Part shown: one piece after another, positions 35,650-46,682 of the stretch | Layout of the letters: every line of letters starts with the position of its first letter | Position numbering within the stretch: the first letter of the stretch is position 1 | Source: Uranotaenia lowii | Taxonomy: Eukaryota > Arthropoda > Insecta > Diptera > Culicidae | Direction of reading: 5' to 3' | Length of the DNA: 64,000 bases | Assembly (NCBI RefSeq): GCF_029784155.1 | Contig: NC_073693.1 | Span: forward strand, 232,323,397 to 232,387,396 | The notes under the pieces: generated by a model | What the model was told of the DNA's origin: nothing | Database searches by the model: none | Seen by the model: only the letters and a program-made list of their open reading frames with translations | Made by a program: the position numbers and the translations under genes

Positions 35650-36623
35650 GGGGAGAGTGGGGATATTTGATCCCCTTTTCTTATTTTCACCATATCTTTT
35701 TGGAAAAATTTGGCAACTCGCCGTCTTTGACATTTTCTGACAGCTTGTAATTTCAAGTTTCTATGCTCCAAAAATTAGAACGATACTTGAATCCGTTGAT
35801 GAACTAGAAGCATTTTCGTGGGAGTAAAAAAATGCGATTTTTCTGAAGTTAGGGGAGACTTGATCCCCTTTTGAAGAAGACTTGATCTTTCATTCAGGAA
35901 GCCCTAATCCTTGTATAAAAATCAAACAAAACCCCAAGATAGAATGTTAATTGACTATTTTGGTCATGTTTGTTCTCATTTCACAATTTATAGCAGACAT
36001 AAGAAGAAAATTCTATAACTTTGTCTCAACGCTAATAACATTGCATACTTAAAGGCGCTATTTTTTCTAATTAAGAGAATATCAATTATTTTTGCTCTTT
36101 TCTTCAGACAATTGTTTGATAAATATTAGTTTTTGGATAAATATTAGTAATTTCGTAATCAGCAATCATAACGATCAATTCAGAAGAAGAATATGCCGTC
36201 TGGAAGGGGGATCAATTGTACCCAACTCTAGGGGATCAATTGTACCCATAATCAACATTTTAGAAAACTTTTTCTGAAAAAAGTTGAGAGTTTTCCATTG
36301 CTTTGAAAATATGGCATTATGAAGTTCATTTTAAGCTCGATCGATTGATACATTGGAACAAATATTTTTTTCATAATTTTCCCATGTAAGGAACATTTTA
36401 AAGTGATGAAAAAAGATCTTCAAGTTACATTTTGTGAAATTTTTCAAACAAAGTTCAATTACTCAAACAATTATTTTGTTAAAAAATTTTAAACTACAAG
36501 CGTTGTTATTTTGCTCATTTTGGCACATTTTTCTAGAACATTTGATCTTTGTAAGACATTCCAGTTTAGAGATATAGCTAAGGAGTCAAGTATCCCCAGG
36601 GATCAAGTATCCTCATTCTCCCC
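35650..36623 (-). mobile_element. 'TTGATCCCC' MITE, copy 2 (974 bp)
   Basis: Inverted relative to copy 1 at 20407-21365: its left end (GGGGAGAGTGGGGATATTTG) matches copy 1's right end and its right end (ATCCTCATTCTCCCC) matches copy 1's left, including the end-specific AATGAGG/AGTGGGG difference. TA abuts both ends (35648-35649 and 36624-36625). Relative to copy 1 it carries an extra CAGGGATCAAGTATCC near the right end. The paired TTGATCCCC/GGGGATCAA words recur internally (about 36208-36248). Confidence 0.9.
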
Positions 36624-36724
36624 TATTGAAAAGCTTTAATTTTCGTAACATACTGTTTTTTGTCTGCAAAGCATAGTCGTTAACATGCGGTTATTTGTTT
36701 AGATGCACATCGGGTAGGTCAATC

Positions 36725-36890
36725 AATGAATTTTCAAAGGAATTCTCCGAATTTGCATAAAATTTTGTATGCCACTTGTTGCAAAACTTGATTTTTTTCA
36801 CACCCGACGTAATAATTAAGTCGACAAGCCACGTTGGATGAATTTACGACCTGTGCTGAAGAAATCATCTTTTGCAACTTGTTGTTATTT
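36725..36890 (-). repeat. Dispersed repeat, copy 2 (inverted to 23148-23310)
   Basis: CGAATTTGCATAAAATTTTG, GCCACTTGTTGCAAAACTTG, TCGACAAGCCACG and GTGCTGAAGAAATCATC correspond in order to the reverse complement of 23148-23310. It lies just outside the right end of the MITE at 35650. Confidence 0.65.
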
Positions 36891-37050
36891 GTAACTAATT
36901 AGAAACCATTCATCAAAAATTGTCTATGAATCATGAATTCTGACTTAAAAATATTTAAAAAAAACAACAAGTTATATAGTCTTGATTTAACAGTTTCAAG
37001 GATTATTTAATATATATTTTTTTTTTTATTTTTTTTTTAATTTTTTTTTT

Positions 37051-37245
37051 CACTACAGGATGTTCTCCTTTATAAAAATGCTTGATTGTGCTCAGCAAAT
37101 TTAAGTCGAATAAATAAATTTTAGTGATTATTAAAGTATAGGGCTCTGAAAGTTCATTATTGAACTGAACACCTAATTTAATGTATTAATGTAATATAAA
37201 TGTAATGATGAATTGGTACTAATAAAGATATATTTAAAAAAAAAA
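37051..37245 (+). mobile_element. LINE 3' tail, heavily 5'-truncated (Jockey-like), copy A
   Basis: Begins CACTACAGGATGTTCTCC and ends AATAAAGATATATTT with a poly(A) run. It matches the 3' ends of the copies at 41070-41478 and 49017-50064, including GCTCAGCAAATT, TATAGGGCTCTG and TGTAATGATGAATTG. Only the 3' untranslated region remains, as expected from incomplete target-primed reverse transcription. Confidence 0.88.
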
Positions 37246-39100
37246 GGATTATTTAAAAGCGAACTTGAGATATAGGAAAAATTAAAAGCATTTATTAAAT
37301 TCAGAATCACCCACTGAATTTTTAAACTCAAAAATTTCAGTTTCGAAATGCATATTAAAAAAATGCTAAAAGAATTTTAAATTATGATATCTAAATTTAT
37401 TATAACAAAATCAGAAGTATCGTAAATCATTAAAAATATAATTTTAATTAAGTAAAGTATTTTTGTAGTAACCATAAAAGGATTTAAATAAAACATTCTT
37501 AACCCTCCTCGAGTCAGTTCATTGGATTAAAATTATGAAAAATAACTATTACGATTAATGGTAGAGCTATAACATATTTGTAATATTTGCTTGGAAACAA
37601 CACATGTATAAGTTATAAAATACATATTAAAATTAAAACATGATATGTAGATACATGTTTTCAAATCTGTAAAGACTTTGTTTCAAAAATTGATTTTGCC
37701 ATCCAGTATTCGATTCAAATGTCAGATTCTGTCAAATCTAGTTCTGGAGATTTTGGGTTTGGAAATTTCAAAATTATTAAGTTTTGAATAAAATTAATCA
37801 TTGATATAACTAATAAACCAACAACCTCAAAAACAAAAACTTATTAAGAATGTCTTTATTACTCTCCATTTGATAGCAAACAGAAAAGCAGTAGAAAAAG
37901 TATAACCAATTGTCATCATTGAAATAAATTTACGAACTTTCGGTATCACAGATCCAAATTCCATTTACAACTTTGTTGAAGATTGAGATTTTTTTTAATA
38001 ATTCTATCAAAAAAATGATTCATTTTGATTAACAAAAATATTCCAAAATATCCACAAACTATTATATTTTACCAGACTGTGATAAATAAACTAAAAACGC
38101 CCGTTTCAACTATTCGCGGTCTTCGAAAAAGATGATCGATCCCTTCGATTTGAGTATCTTAAAAATGTTCTAGAATCATGCTTAAAAATTCTCAAAATTC
38201 ACCCTTGAATCTCAAAAACTAGAGCAAGAAGAAAAAACCCAAATAGCGTATTTGGATATGTTGCTCTCGAATTCAAAATCAGCTTTCAACTCCCCTGCAA
38301 ACGGAGAAACTTTAATTTTGTTGCTTTATGCCATCGAAAAGAAATAAGTAAAAATATTCAGTTTTATTGCAATAATTTTGTTTTTTTGTTTATTACCATG
38401 GGTCTTTTTTAACATTCAGATTAAAGATTTTTATTCCTAAAATCCTCACTTCAAACACAAATATGTATAATTTGAGAAAAGTACCATGTAATGTAGAATC
38501 ATTATAACATTTATAAAAAAAAATATCGACATAAACACACCCTCATGAAAAAGAAAAAAAAAACCAATTTTCGTCACGGATCAGGTTAGAAATCAGTTCA
38601 TTCGAAATTTTCGCGTATTTTAAAAGGAATCTTAAAATATTTAAGCATTAAAAAGAGTTATTTGAAATTTCCTGGAGAAATTATGACCAACAATCAAAAA
38701 AGTTAGTATTAAAAGCACAACAACAAGTTTTTCAACCTGTTCTGGATCCCGTGATGAATTTTTTCCCAAACAGTGCGTTTTGATACAAGATGGTTTTCTT
38801 ATTAACTAAGCAAATTTTAAGCGATTTCTAATTTATTAATAAAAAGCTACAAAAAACACCGTGCCGTGGGTAAAGATGATTATCTTGTGTTTAACTTTTG
38901 AATTAAACACTATCACAATATTATAATATTAGCATTTTTTTACGTTTCCAAATATGCAACAAAGAGTTCTGGATTAAAAATTTAATTTTAATTTGTTAGT
39001 TTTCATACGATTGATAGTTTTATTTTTTATGATTGTAAAGATGTGCGATACTTGAACAAATTTTAAGAGACTTTTGAATTTCTCATTTAATTCTTCGAGG
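37246..39100. other. AT-rich interior of the large element
   Basis: Very AT-rich, with no ORF above 60 codons supported and no structure noticed. If the 34566-39431 boundaries are right, this is the element's own interior DNA. Confidence 0.4.
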
Positions 39101-39431
39101 CAGTTCAAGTTCAAACTCAAGGTTCCGGTAAAATTAGTGAGATCTTTCTTCAATTTAGAGGTAGTTCAAGAGAGATCAGAGTAGTTAATAAATTTCAAAA
39201 CATATGAAATTCGTCTTATACATTTTTTAAACTGTTGAATACTGACATGGACGTTTATATTATGATTTTGAATTTTGAATATTGGGTTGAATCCCTTGAT
39301 CTTGGAACCATAACTGAACTTCGGTTTCCTTTTGTTAATTTTCCCGGTGTTGGATCTGAATTGCTGATTTTTTCCCGGTGTTCCCGGTGCGATTTTCAAT
39401 TCCCGGTTTTCCCGGTTCTGCGGCCACCCTG

Positions 39432-40669
39432 ACTATTTTCAAAGATCGTGTTTACGGAAACTCTAAACATGATTTTTTTTAGTTGGCCCCATACAAAAGT
39501 TTGTTTTCTACATCCTAATCTACCATTTGAAGGGTGAGCCTCCAGATTACCAGATGTTATGCAATTCTCGAAGTTCCTCAAGGAAGTCATTTGGGTCCAC
39601 TACTGTTCAGTGTATTTTTGAACTAATTTTGTGAGCAGATCGTTTGGTTTTGATGACTGATTTTTTTTATGATTTATTTTTTGTTGAAACGATGCGTGAA
39701 TTTAAAAAAAAAACTTTTTAAAAAATTCTAACTGTTTGATAATTCACTTTCAAGTTCTTTCACATCCCGTAAGCTCAATTATTTATGATTAAGTCTTAAG
39801 TAACGAAAAAGGGAAGTTACTCTCATCGATGGTTTAAACATTAGAATTTGCTCATGAGTCTGGAAGATTTAGTTCATTTGATTTAAGCATAGATTAAGTT
39901 TTTTTTTAAGTTTCTTTTCTATGCTCAAATCAATTATGCTAAATCTTTCAAACTTTTGTGCAAATAAAATATTTTAATCAGCGATGAAAGTAAATCAAAT
40001 GTTTGAACTTAAAAGTAAGGGATTAAATTTTGTAGTTCAAATCGGATGCATGCATATTTGATCCAAATTTACAATTCTAGTTTAAAATTTGAATTTAAAT
40101 AAACTGCCATATTAATAATTTTGAACAATACACCGTGACAGTATGGAATTCCCTGCAGATTTTTTAAAGTTTCCTACATTACATGTTTCTACAACAGATT
40201 TTTTTTTTCATTTAAAATCAAATTCCATAATTATCACATTGCGGACCAAATACGACAAAATCTCTTTTTTCGCTTGCCGCTAACGTGCAGCTTAACTCAA
40301 ATGTTATGAATTTAATAAAGAATAAAGAAACTCTGTTCTACGAAACTGTACACAGCATTTTCGGTAACCCAAAAATACTAAATTTGTTAAATTTGGTCCA
40401 GCTCATTTTATGATATGGATTTATTGCAAAATCGAATTCAGTTTTTTCATGAATCCAAACTTGCAAAATAAGCACAAATACAACTTAATATTTGTGATTT
40501 TCAGCTGAGTTTTGTCTACAAAGAACCTTTGCTTAAACATGATTTTAAATTTTGATATTAAATGATATTGATATAAAATTTTGATATTAAACTTAAAATC
40601 AAAATAATTAATCTGTGATCTCTTGTGATTTGAATTTGACGAAATAATCATCTTGATTTTCATCATGAT
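39432..40669. other. AT-rich sequence, nothing firm
   Basis: A short stretch at about 39565-39610 (GTTCCTCAAGGAAGTCATTTGGGTCCACTACTG) could read VPQGSHLGPLL, the reverse transcriptase core seen at 5.3 kb, so a tiny LINE scrap is possible. Otherwise no feature is recognised. Confidence 0.4.
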
Positions 40670-41050
40670 TATAAGGCTCTGAATCTGAATTTTGAATATA
40701 AATTCTGAATACTATTCAATTCTGAACTTTAATTCAAAATTTAAATTTTTGAATCTAAATTCATGAGACCACAATTATTCACAATATCAAATGTGAAATG
40801 AGTATTGAAATTTTTTTCAGAGCCCTCAATCATGAATATTTAGTTTAAGTTTTGAAGTTTCGGGCTTAGTATGTATTTATTATTACAAATATTTATATCT
40901 AATTCTTGTGAAACTGAATTAACATATGAGCTTCGAATGATGCTACTAATTTACAATTCCGGATCGCCATTTTGAAGCTTTGTTATGTTTTAACTGAGCA
41001 TTACAATTGAGTTTCAGAACTTTGAATCTGAATATGAAACAAAAACCATC
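40670..41050. repeat. Degenerate 'TCTGAATTTTGAAT' repeat tract
   Basis: TCTGAATCTGAATTTTGAAT, ATTCTGAATAC, TTCTGAACTTT and TTGAATCTAAATTC follow irregularly. Same style as 13140-13330, 24361-24990 and 55520-55760. Confidence 0.55.
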
Positions 41051-41069
41051 TAGAGGATTCAGAACAAAG

Positions 41070-41478
41070 TTCTGAAAATGATTTTGCGGCTTCCACCTTG
41101 GCACAGCACCGAAGATCTTCATCGGATTGCGGGCATTGAATCGATCGAAGAGATGGCCAACAAAATCATCTCCAACTTCAGAGGCAAATCGATGCAGTCT
41201 TCCATCGCAGAGATTCGTTCTCTCTCCAATTAGTTTAGTTTTAGGATAGTTTTAGTTTTTAGTTGTAAGTTTAAAATATTTTTGGCATTACAGGATGTCC
41301 TCCTACAAAAAATACTTGATTGTGCTCAGCAAATTCAAGTCGAATAAATAAAATTTAGTGATTAGTAAACTATAGGGCTCTGGACAGTTCATTATTGAAC
41401 TGAACACCTTATTTAATGTAATAATGTAATATGAATGTAATGATGAATTGGTACGAATAAAGACATATTAAAAAAAAA
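41070..41478 (+). pseudogene. LINE 3' fragment (Jockey-like), copy B
   Basis: Starts abruptly inside the end of the reverse transcriptase ORF; the first part reads RIQNKVLKMILRLPPWHSTE and continues through RIAGIESIEEMAN to a stop near 41231. Then comes the 3' untranslated region with AATAAAGACATATT and poly(A). It is close to the copy at 49.6-50.06 kb. Only about the last 50 codons are present, so it is a dead-on-arrival copy. Confidence 0.9.
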
Positions 41479-41862
41479 CTCTCGAAAGATTTAATTTTTT
41501 TTTCAAATTTGTGAAATAATTATCGAAAAATTGATAATGCATATGAGTTTCGAAGATCATCAATCAAATTTTGTTGAAAATTCAAAACCAAATTTTATCC
41601 AGGACCTCTAAATAGCTTTGCATATTTAGTTTCTAATGATGATTCTAAATGAAAATCAAAAATCCTAAACTGGATCAAAAATATGAAAACAAAAATACAA
41701 TGTTGAGTTTAAAGCTATAGAACCAGTATCTCCTAAGTGAGTTCAATCTTATTCAAAACTTAATATTTTGAGCTGAGTTTCTATCAACAAGAGGAAAATT
41801 TTCGAAAAAACCTTTAGAAGAATTTTGGGGAATTTTTCGATCTTGAGATTCAATCAAACAAC

Positions 41863-42025
41863 TTGGCTTTTGAAATGCCCGACGTTTCGACCATTTTTGG
41901 TGATGTTTCTCAAGAGAACTGGAACACTACATATTATGTTAAAAAAGCTCATTACAATGTTACATTGAGTTCCCTTGAGAAAGTCCACCAAAAATGTTCG
42001 AAACGTCGGGCATTTCAAAAGCCAA
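41863..42025. mobile_element. 163-bp palindromic MITE
   Basis: TTGGCTTTTGAAATGCCCGA continuing CGTTTCGA is mirrored at the right end by TCGAAACGTCGGGCATTTCA continuing AAAGCCAA. Similarity extends inward through CATTTTTGGTG and CTCAAG/CTTGAG. It interrupts the left arm of the surrounding element, so it inserted later. The boundary is uncertain by about two bases and no target duplication is obvious. The two ORFs on opposite strands are products of the palindrome. Confidence 0.85.
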
Positions 42026-42879
42026 CCCAAGCAACCAAAAGTCTCGTTTTTACTTAAAGATGGAACTCCGAAGTTCACATTTGGCTGAAAAAATGTTTTA
42101 CGGGAACTTCAGGTGACTCTTGTCGCGCAAAAGTTACTCAGGAACTTCCATCGCCCTTTGAGAGGTTAAACTATCGATAACGGAACTTCTAAGCGCTTTT
42201 AATGGAACTTCTTTCAAGAAGGTCGATAACGTTCGCGTAACATTTCAAAACGCATCATTAAGATACTTGAAGGTGTTTTAAAGAACCTGTATGGGAAATC
42301 TAAGCGACATGTCAAAAATGTCTGTCAATTTCTTGTCATGGTATTTGTTATGTTTATATCAATACGATTTTTACAATGGAGTTCAACGCGAAAAGAAAAA
42401 TTCGTCGAAGGTTGAAATAACAAGTTTAACAAGGATTTTTCGGATTTTCACTATCGTTGTGATTTTATTTTCAGATCTTTTCCATCCGCATGATTGCGAG
42501 GAGAGCATCTGCTTTCCTTTGGCGATTTGGATAAAAATCGGCATTCTCCAGGACGGCATCCCATTATTTGCATATGAAAACATCCAGCTGGGAACGGCCT
42601 GAATCGTGCCGTCGTTACGGACAACATCCACTTTCTGCTGGAGGACAAGGCTGCTGTGGTAGGTAGTAGTTCCAGTCCATATATTTAGTTAGCCTTTTGT
42701 GTAATGTTTAGGGTTCAAATAAATTTATCATGATGAATATTTTTGTTATTATTTACTAAGTGTACCGAAAGTCCTTAAATTAAATAAAGTACAATCTATC
42801 GACCAACCGATTCCATCATCGCAAATACGCGATCTCAAATGACATTAAGTTTAAATACTAATTATTACAGTGGCAATGA

Positions 42880-42977
42880 ACTATTGCTGGAATGGTCGAG
42901 AGGCTGGTAAGTTTCATGGCAACCAAGTGAGCAGCGGTTCAATTCTCGTAAGGGTAAGTAGCTTTTGTAATAAAAAA
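42880..42977 (+). mobile_element. tRNA-like SINE or tRNA-derived retroposon
   Basis: Contains an A-box-like TGGTCGAGAGGC (42893-42904) and B-box-like GGTTCAATTC (42936-42945) at tRNA-like spacing, and ends in GTAATAAAAAAAAA. The A-box region recalls tRNA-Leu/Ser heads. The arms do not fold into a complete cloverleaf as far as I can judge, and no target duplication is clear, so a functional tRNA gene is unlikely. Confidence 0.6.
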
Positions 42978-43300
42978 AAAGTTAATTAAAATTGAAATGA
43001 ATGTGATAGACCGGCAATCTAGCAATCTGTCATTTGGTTGTCAGAGCAATCTGTCAACTGGATTTTTTTTTCGGCGCGTAGAAGTTACTTGACATTCTCT
43101 TAGAAGCTGAATAGCGTTCTCTACAGCCACCTAAACGAACTTGAAAGTAGCTTTAAGAACTTAAATTTTGGGCTGATTAGCATTCTCTTCAGACACAAAC
43201 GAGAGCTGATTAAGCTTCTATGGAACCTTTTTAAGGGAATTCTGGTTGCTTGGGAAGTTGTTCGATTGAATCCCAAGACCGAAAAATAGCCAAAATTACT

Positions 43301-44080
43301 ACAAAACATCAATCACAGTCGAAAACATAAAGCTTTAGCAGAATGTTGAACCTGGGATGAAATTTTTAGGTTTTGATATCAGTACTGAGTCAAGATTATA
43401 ACTTTTAAAAAACCTTTTTGAATCATCAAAATGTGCTTGAGAATTTAAAATTGTGAGTGTTGAGTAGAAATCCTCGCTTGCACTTCTTGAACCCTCATAG
43501 CGCACAGTGGTCTAATTCTCAAAAAAGCTGGCAAAAAGTCTGTTTTCAACTATTTTTGCCCTGAAACCCTTCAAAATTGTTCAATAATCATAATTTCACC
43601 AAAAATAACATATTATTTTCATATTTTCTTTTAAATTTCTTTTTTTATTGTAAGAATTAGAAAAAAATTAATTTATTTTAATATCTCAGTAAGTAAATTC
43701 TTGTATTAAAATTTTTCAACAGATTGCTGCAAAATCTATCACATCCTAGAAAGGTTAATTGAATCTAAAATTATCTCAAAATTACAATACATATGAAATT
43801 AAATCAATACAGATAGACCTGACAACGCTCTAGTACCGATCACTTTTTTAATTTTTCATTAATTAACGAGTCAATATAGAAACTATTATTATTCAATTAT
43901 TCAACAAATTCGCCACTACTGATCAAAATTTTGAAATTAAGGTTTGTTTTTTTTTCTAAAATGATGATTTATTATATCAATGGTTGTTTTAACACAAAAC
44001 ACTTAATTTACATTTTAAACGAGAAATACAAACTTTTTGCTTCATATTTTCTAAATTTTTAAATTTAACATTTAATATTT
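43301..44080. other. AT-rich sequence, nothing recognised
   Basis: No supported ORF or repeat structure between the two neighbouring elements. Confidence 0.45.
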
Positions 44081-44356
44081 ACTAGCTGACCCGGTAAACT
44101 TCGTTTTACCCGTTACTTCTTTGTGCTCGTGAATTAAATTTCATGGAAATCGTCTTCAAGTTGTTCGAGTTTTGTAATGTTTCTAGTTGATTTTGTATAG
44201 GAGCCCCCCTTCTATAAAAAGTGAGATTCTTGAAACTATTATACAAACCATCTCTGACCCAAAAAACCCTCGGATACCAAATTTCACTTCATTCCGACCG
44301 ACCATTCATACGTGATGTTGTTACAAAGAAAACGTCTCCATTTTTATATATAAGAT
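44081..44356 (+). mobile_element. ACTAGCTGACCC-headed dispersed element
   Basis: Starts ACTAGCTGACCCGGTAAACT and ends CATTTTTATATATAAGAT. This head and TATATA tail is a common insect dispersed-repeat layout, and a head/tail match occurs at 56238-58314. The 276-bp body has no ORF. Which transposon class produces it I cannot say from the sequence. Confidence 0.65.
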
Positions 44357-45399
44357 TTTTAAATTTATTTTATATTTCATATTTTTAAAATAATACCATA
44401 AAAGTTTCTTACAATTTTTAAAGTTTCAATTGGTTCTCATGAATATTGAACAGCAAAAAAGGTTCTATGATTTGAACAATTATAATCAGAAAAATATTTG
44501 AGAAACCCTAATTTAATTATGTTTTGGAAGTTTTCCTATTAGTAAAAATGTCACAGAAATTCATACTGATAGTGCTTCAAAATATAAAAATGATGTTTTA
44601 TGAATGGATTTTTGAGAAAAATCAACCTAGAGATCCAATTAAATATCAATTTAGTTCGTGATCTGGGAGGTTATTGGCTTAGAAGTCAAATTTGATGAAA
44701 AAAGTGGTTCAACTCTTTGACGTCGTTCTCCAAAAATGGCAAAAAAGGCAGCCCAATTTGCCATATTTTGTAGCCCAGAAATGTGGAAACCTAGCCAACG
44801 TAAAATTAGAGTGCAGTTATGTGGAGTTTTTTTTTAATCTTTAGTTGAAGTTATAAAATTCAAAATATTTATCGTTTTTTACAACTAAATTCTACATAAA
44901 AAATTTCAACTTTATTCCAAATCAAAAATTTTTATTAGATAAAGTGTAAAATATGCCTAAAAAAATATAAAAATAATTGCAAAGCAATTAATATTCGCGA
45001 TTTGAATATCTATTCGTTTTTCAATGTAAGCAAATCTTTGCGAATTTTTTCAAAAAATATTCAATCTTTTCTTAGCATTTCCTTGAGAACTCCGAAACGG
45101 GAAACTTAAGACTATCATTTTCATGGTTTCATGTAGCTTGAAAATGCCGGAACACGATGAAATATTTGAAAAGATAATTATGAGCTCTTCAAAAATCGAC
45201 TTTCTGCCAGCTTTTCTGGGTTTTGGACCACTGTGTAGCGGGAGGGGTTTTAACTCCCAACCTCCCCTCGGCGTTCCTGAGGCCATGCAATGCATAATTT
45301 TCTACCGAAAACTATTAAGAAATATTACCTAAGCTCAATCGCAAATTCCGCGGACCTTTTTCCAAAACTATTGATTTATAAAATGTACGCTCTTATAAA
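44357..45399. other. Mostly AT-rich, unsupported ORFs
   Basis: AT-rich until about 45160. The stretch 45200-45290 (CCACTGTGTAGCGGGAGG, CAACCTCCCCTCGGCG) is GC-richer and could be a small repeat fragment. The overlapping ORFs on both strands show no motif. Confidence 0.35.
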
Positions 45400-46520
45400 A
45401 GTGTAAGAATCACCACTCGATGAGCCACCCGGCAAAAAAAGAAAGAGCTCAACCCGTAATTGACGGAAAGACGTCCATTTGCCAATGCCGCCATATCATA
45501 TCGCGAGTGTGCTTGTTTTCCGAAAGTCAATAATACGGGTTTTATTTAGTTTTGTATGTGCAAGCATCATCCTACTTTGCTAATTTCACGCCACCACGAG
45601 GTCACTTTTTTGTAGAAAAAAAATGTACAAACAAAAACAAAAATAACAAAACGTCAAAAGGCAAACATAAATTTCTCCTTCTTCGAAAAAAAAAAAACGA
45701 ATGTTTGTGCGCTTGCACACAAAAGAAATGAACGAAGGAACAGAAAAGATGGCAAATCCGAGGGCAATCCAAGTGAGATCCGATTCAAGAGTTGTCCGCC
45801 ACCATACCATCTACAAACGAAGATGCTTCGAGGAAAATCTTACACTGAAACTTGCCAAAACTCGAACCATCGGCAGATCTTCAATGCATAAACTTGCGCG
45901 GGGTGCTAGAAATACAGCTGAAAAAAAGCAAGAAATGTTTATTCAACACACTGCTGGCTGCTTGGAGTATGCTGTATTAAACTCTTTTTTTTCTGTGAGC
46001 CATTATTTGTAGTATTATTTCACTTCCTAGCAGAGCGCAGTGTGCAATTTAAGTCAGACACATGGAGTGCAGCACATACAGTCGAAATGCGATCCATATT
46101 ATTTATAACGAAAAATCAAACCATTCACCGAGGGAAGATCTCACACAATTCAACGCAAGTTTTTCGAGTACTGCCCTTATTGCATTTGGCTTGGCGCTAG
46201 TTATGTGACGGGCGTGTTCAGTTGGGGGGCCTGAATGAATGGATGATTCATGGGAATGAACAAAAAAGCGAGAACCCGCATGAATTATTTTCCACTGAAG
46301 ACGAACGCTTTTATTGTCAGGGCTGCTGCGGCTGATGGTTCGTAAACAACAAAAAAACAGACGAATTCGAATCCAAAACATCGACTGCACCACGCTGTGG
46401 TTGAATGAAGTTTTGAAAAAAATGACTCTATTCAGCAGGAGGAGCATTCTTTGTTGTTGGTGTTTATTGCTTCTGATTCAATACACTAAACAATTTAAAG
46501 ATCAGAGTTCAAAATAACAT
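45400..46520. other. Unique, GC-richer island
   Basis: Mixed composition with ORFs of 103 (+, 45701-46012) and 114 (-, 46103-46447) codons, neither recognisable, each starting in ordinary context and having no splice partner. The segment differs from the surrounding AT-rich repeats and could be regulatory, untranslated or an undetected gene fragment. Confidence 0.28.
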
Positions 46521-46682
46521 CTGCAAATAAAAGAAGCAGCCAAAATTTTAGGAAATTAAAATTGGAAACACACACTCAATTTGTGTATATTTACAAGTTT
46601 TGACGATTTTTGAATTTATAGTTTCAGATATAACTATTGGAACTCAAAAAGAAGAAAATCAAACCTCGTTTTAGTAATCTAT

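Larger units (their letters stand above)
34566..39431. mobile_element. Large CAGGG-ended element, 6-bp target duplication, nested insertions
   Basis: Left end CAGGGTGGCCACAACC, right end GGTTCTGCGGCCACCCTG, with CCCGG motifs next to both (34605-34620 and 39345-39415). ACTATT lies directly outside both ends (left flank ends GGACTATT, right flank starts ACTATTTT), a 6-bp target duplication as in the element at 11069. The 4.9 kb includes a later MITE (35650-36623) and a LINE tail (37051-37245). No transposase frame is visible. Either it is a genuinely long non-autonomous element or two ends became paired around host DNA; the matching duplication favours the first. Confidence 0.75.
41818..43300. 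mobile_element. Element with long inverted arms (CCCAAGCAACCA)
   Basis: The right arm (about 43205-43300) reads, reverse-complemented, TTTTTCGGTCTTGGGATTCA, then AACAACTTCCCAAGCAACCAG, then AATTCCCTTAAAAAGG. The left side has the same order at 41830-41862 (TTTTTCGATCTTGAGATTCA, AACAAC) and 42026-42070 (CCCAAGCAACCAAAAG, TTAAAG), but split by a 163-bp palindromic MITE. The interior repeats GGAACTTC-type words and holds a tRNA-like SINE. ORFs inside show no transposase signature. Confidence 0.65.

Noticed and set aside
34566..39431. LTR retrotransposon suggested by a 6-bp or shorter duplication
   Set aside because: Ends are inverted, not direct, repeats; no gag-pol, primer-binding site or polypurine tract is seen.
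39565..39610. Reverse transcriptase fragment (VPQGSHLGPLL-like)
   Set aside because: Only about a dozen residues match, too short to call a separate element; noted in the description of that region.
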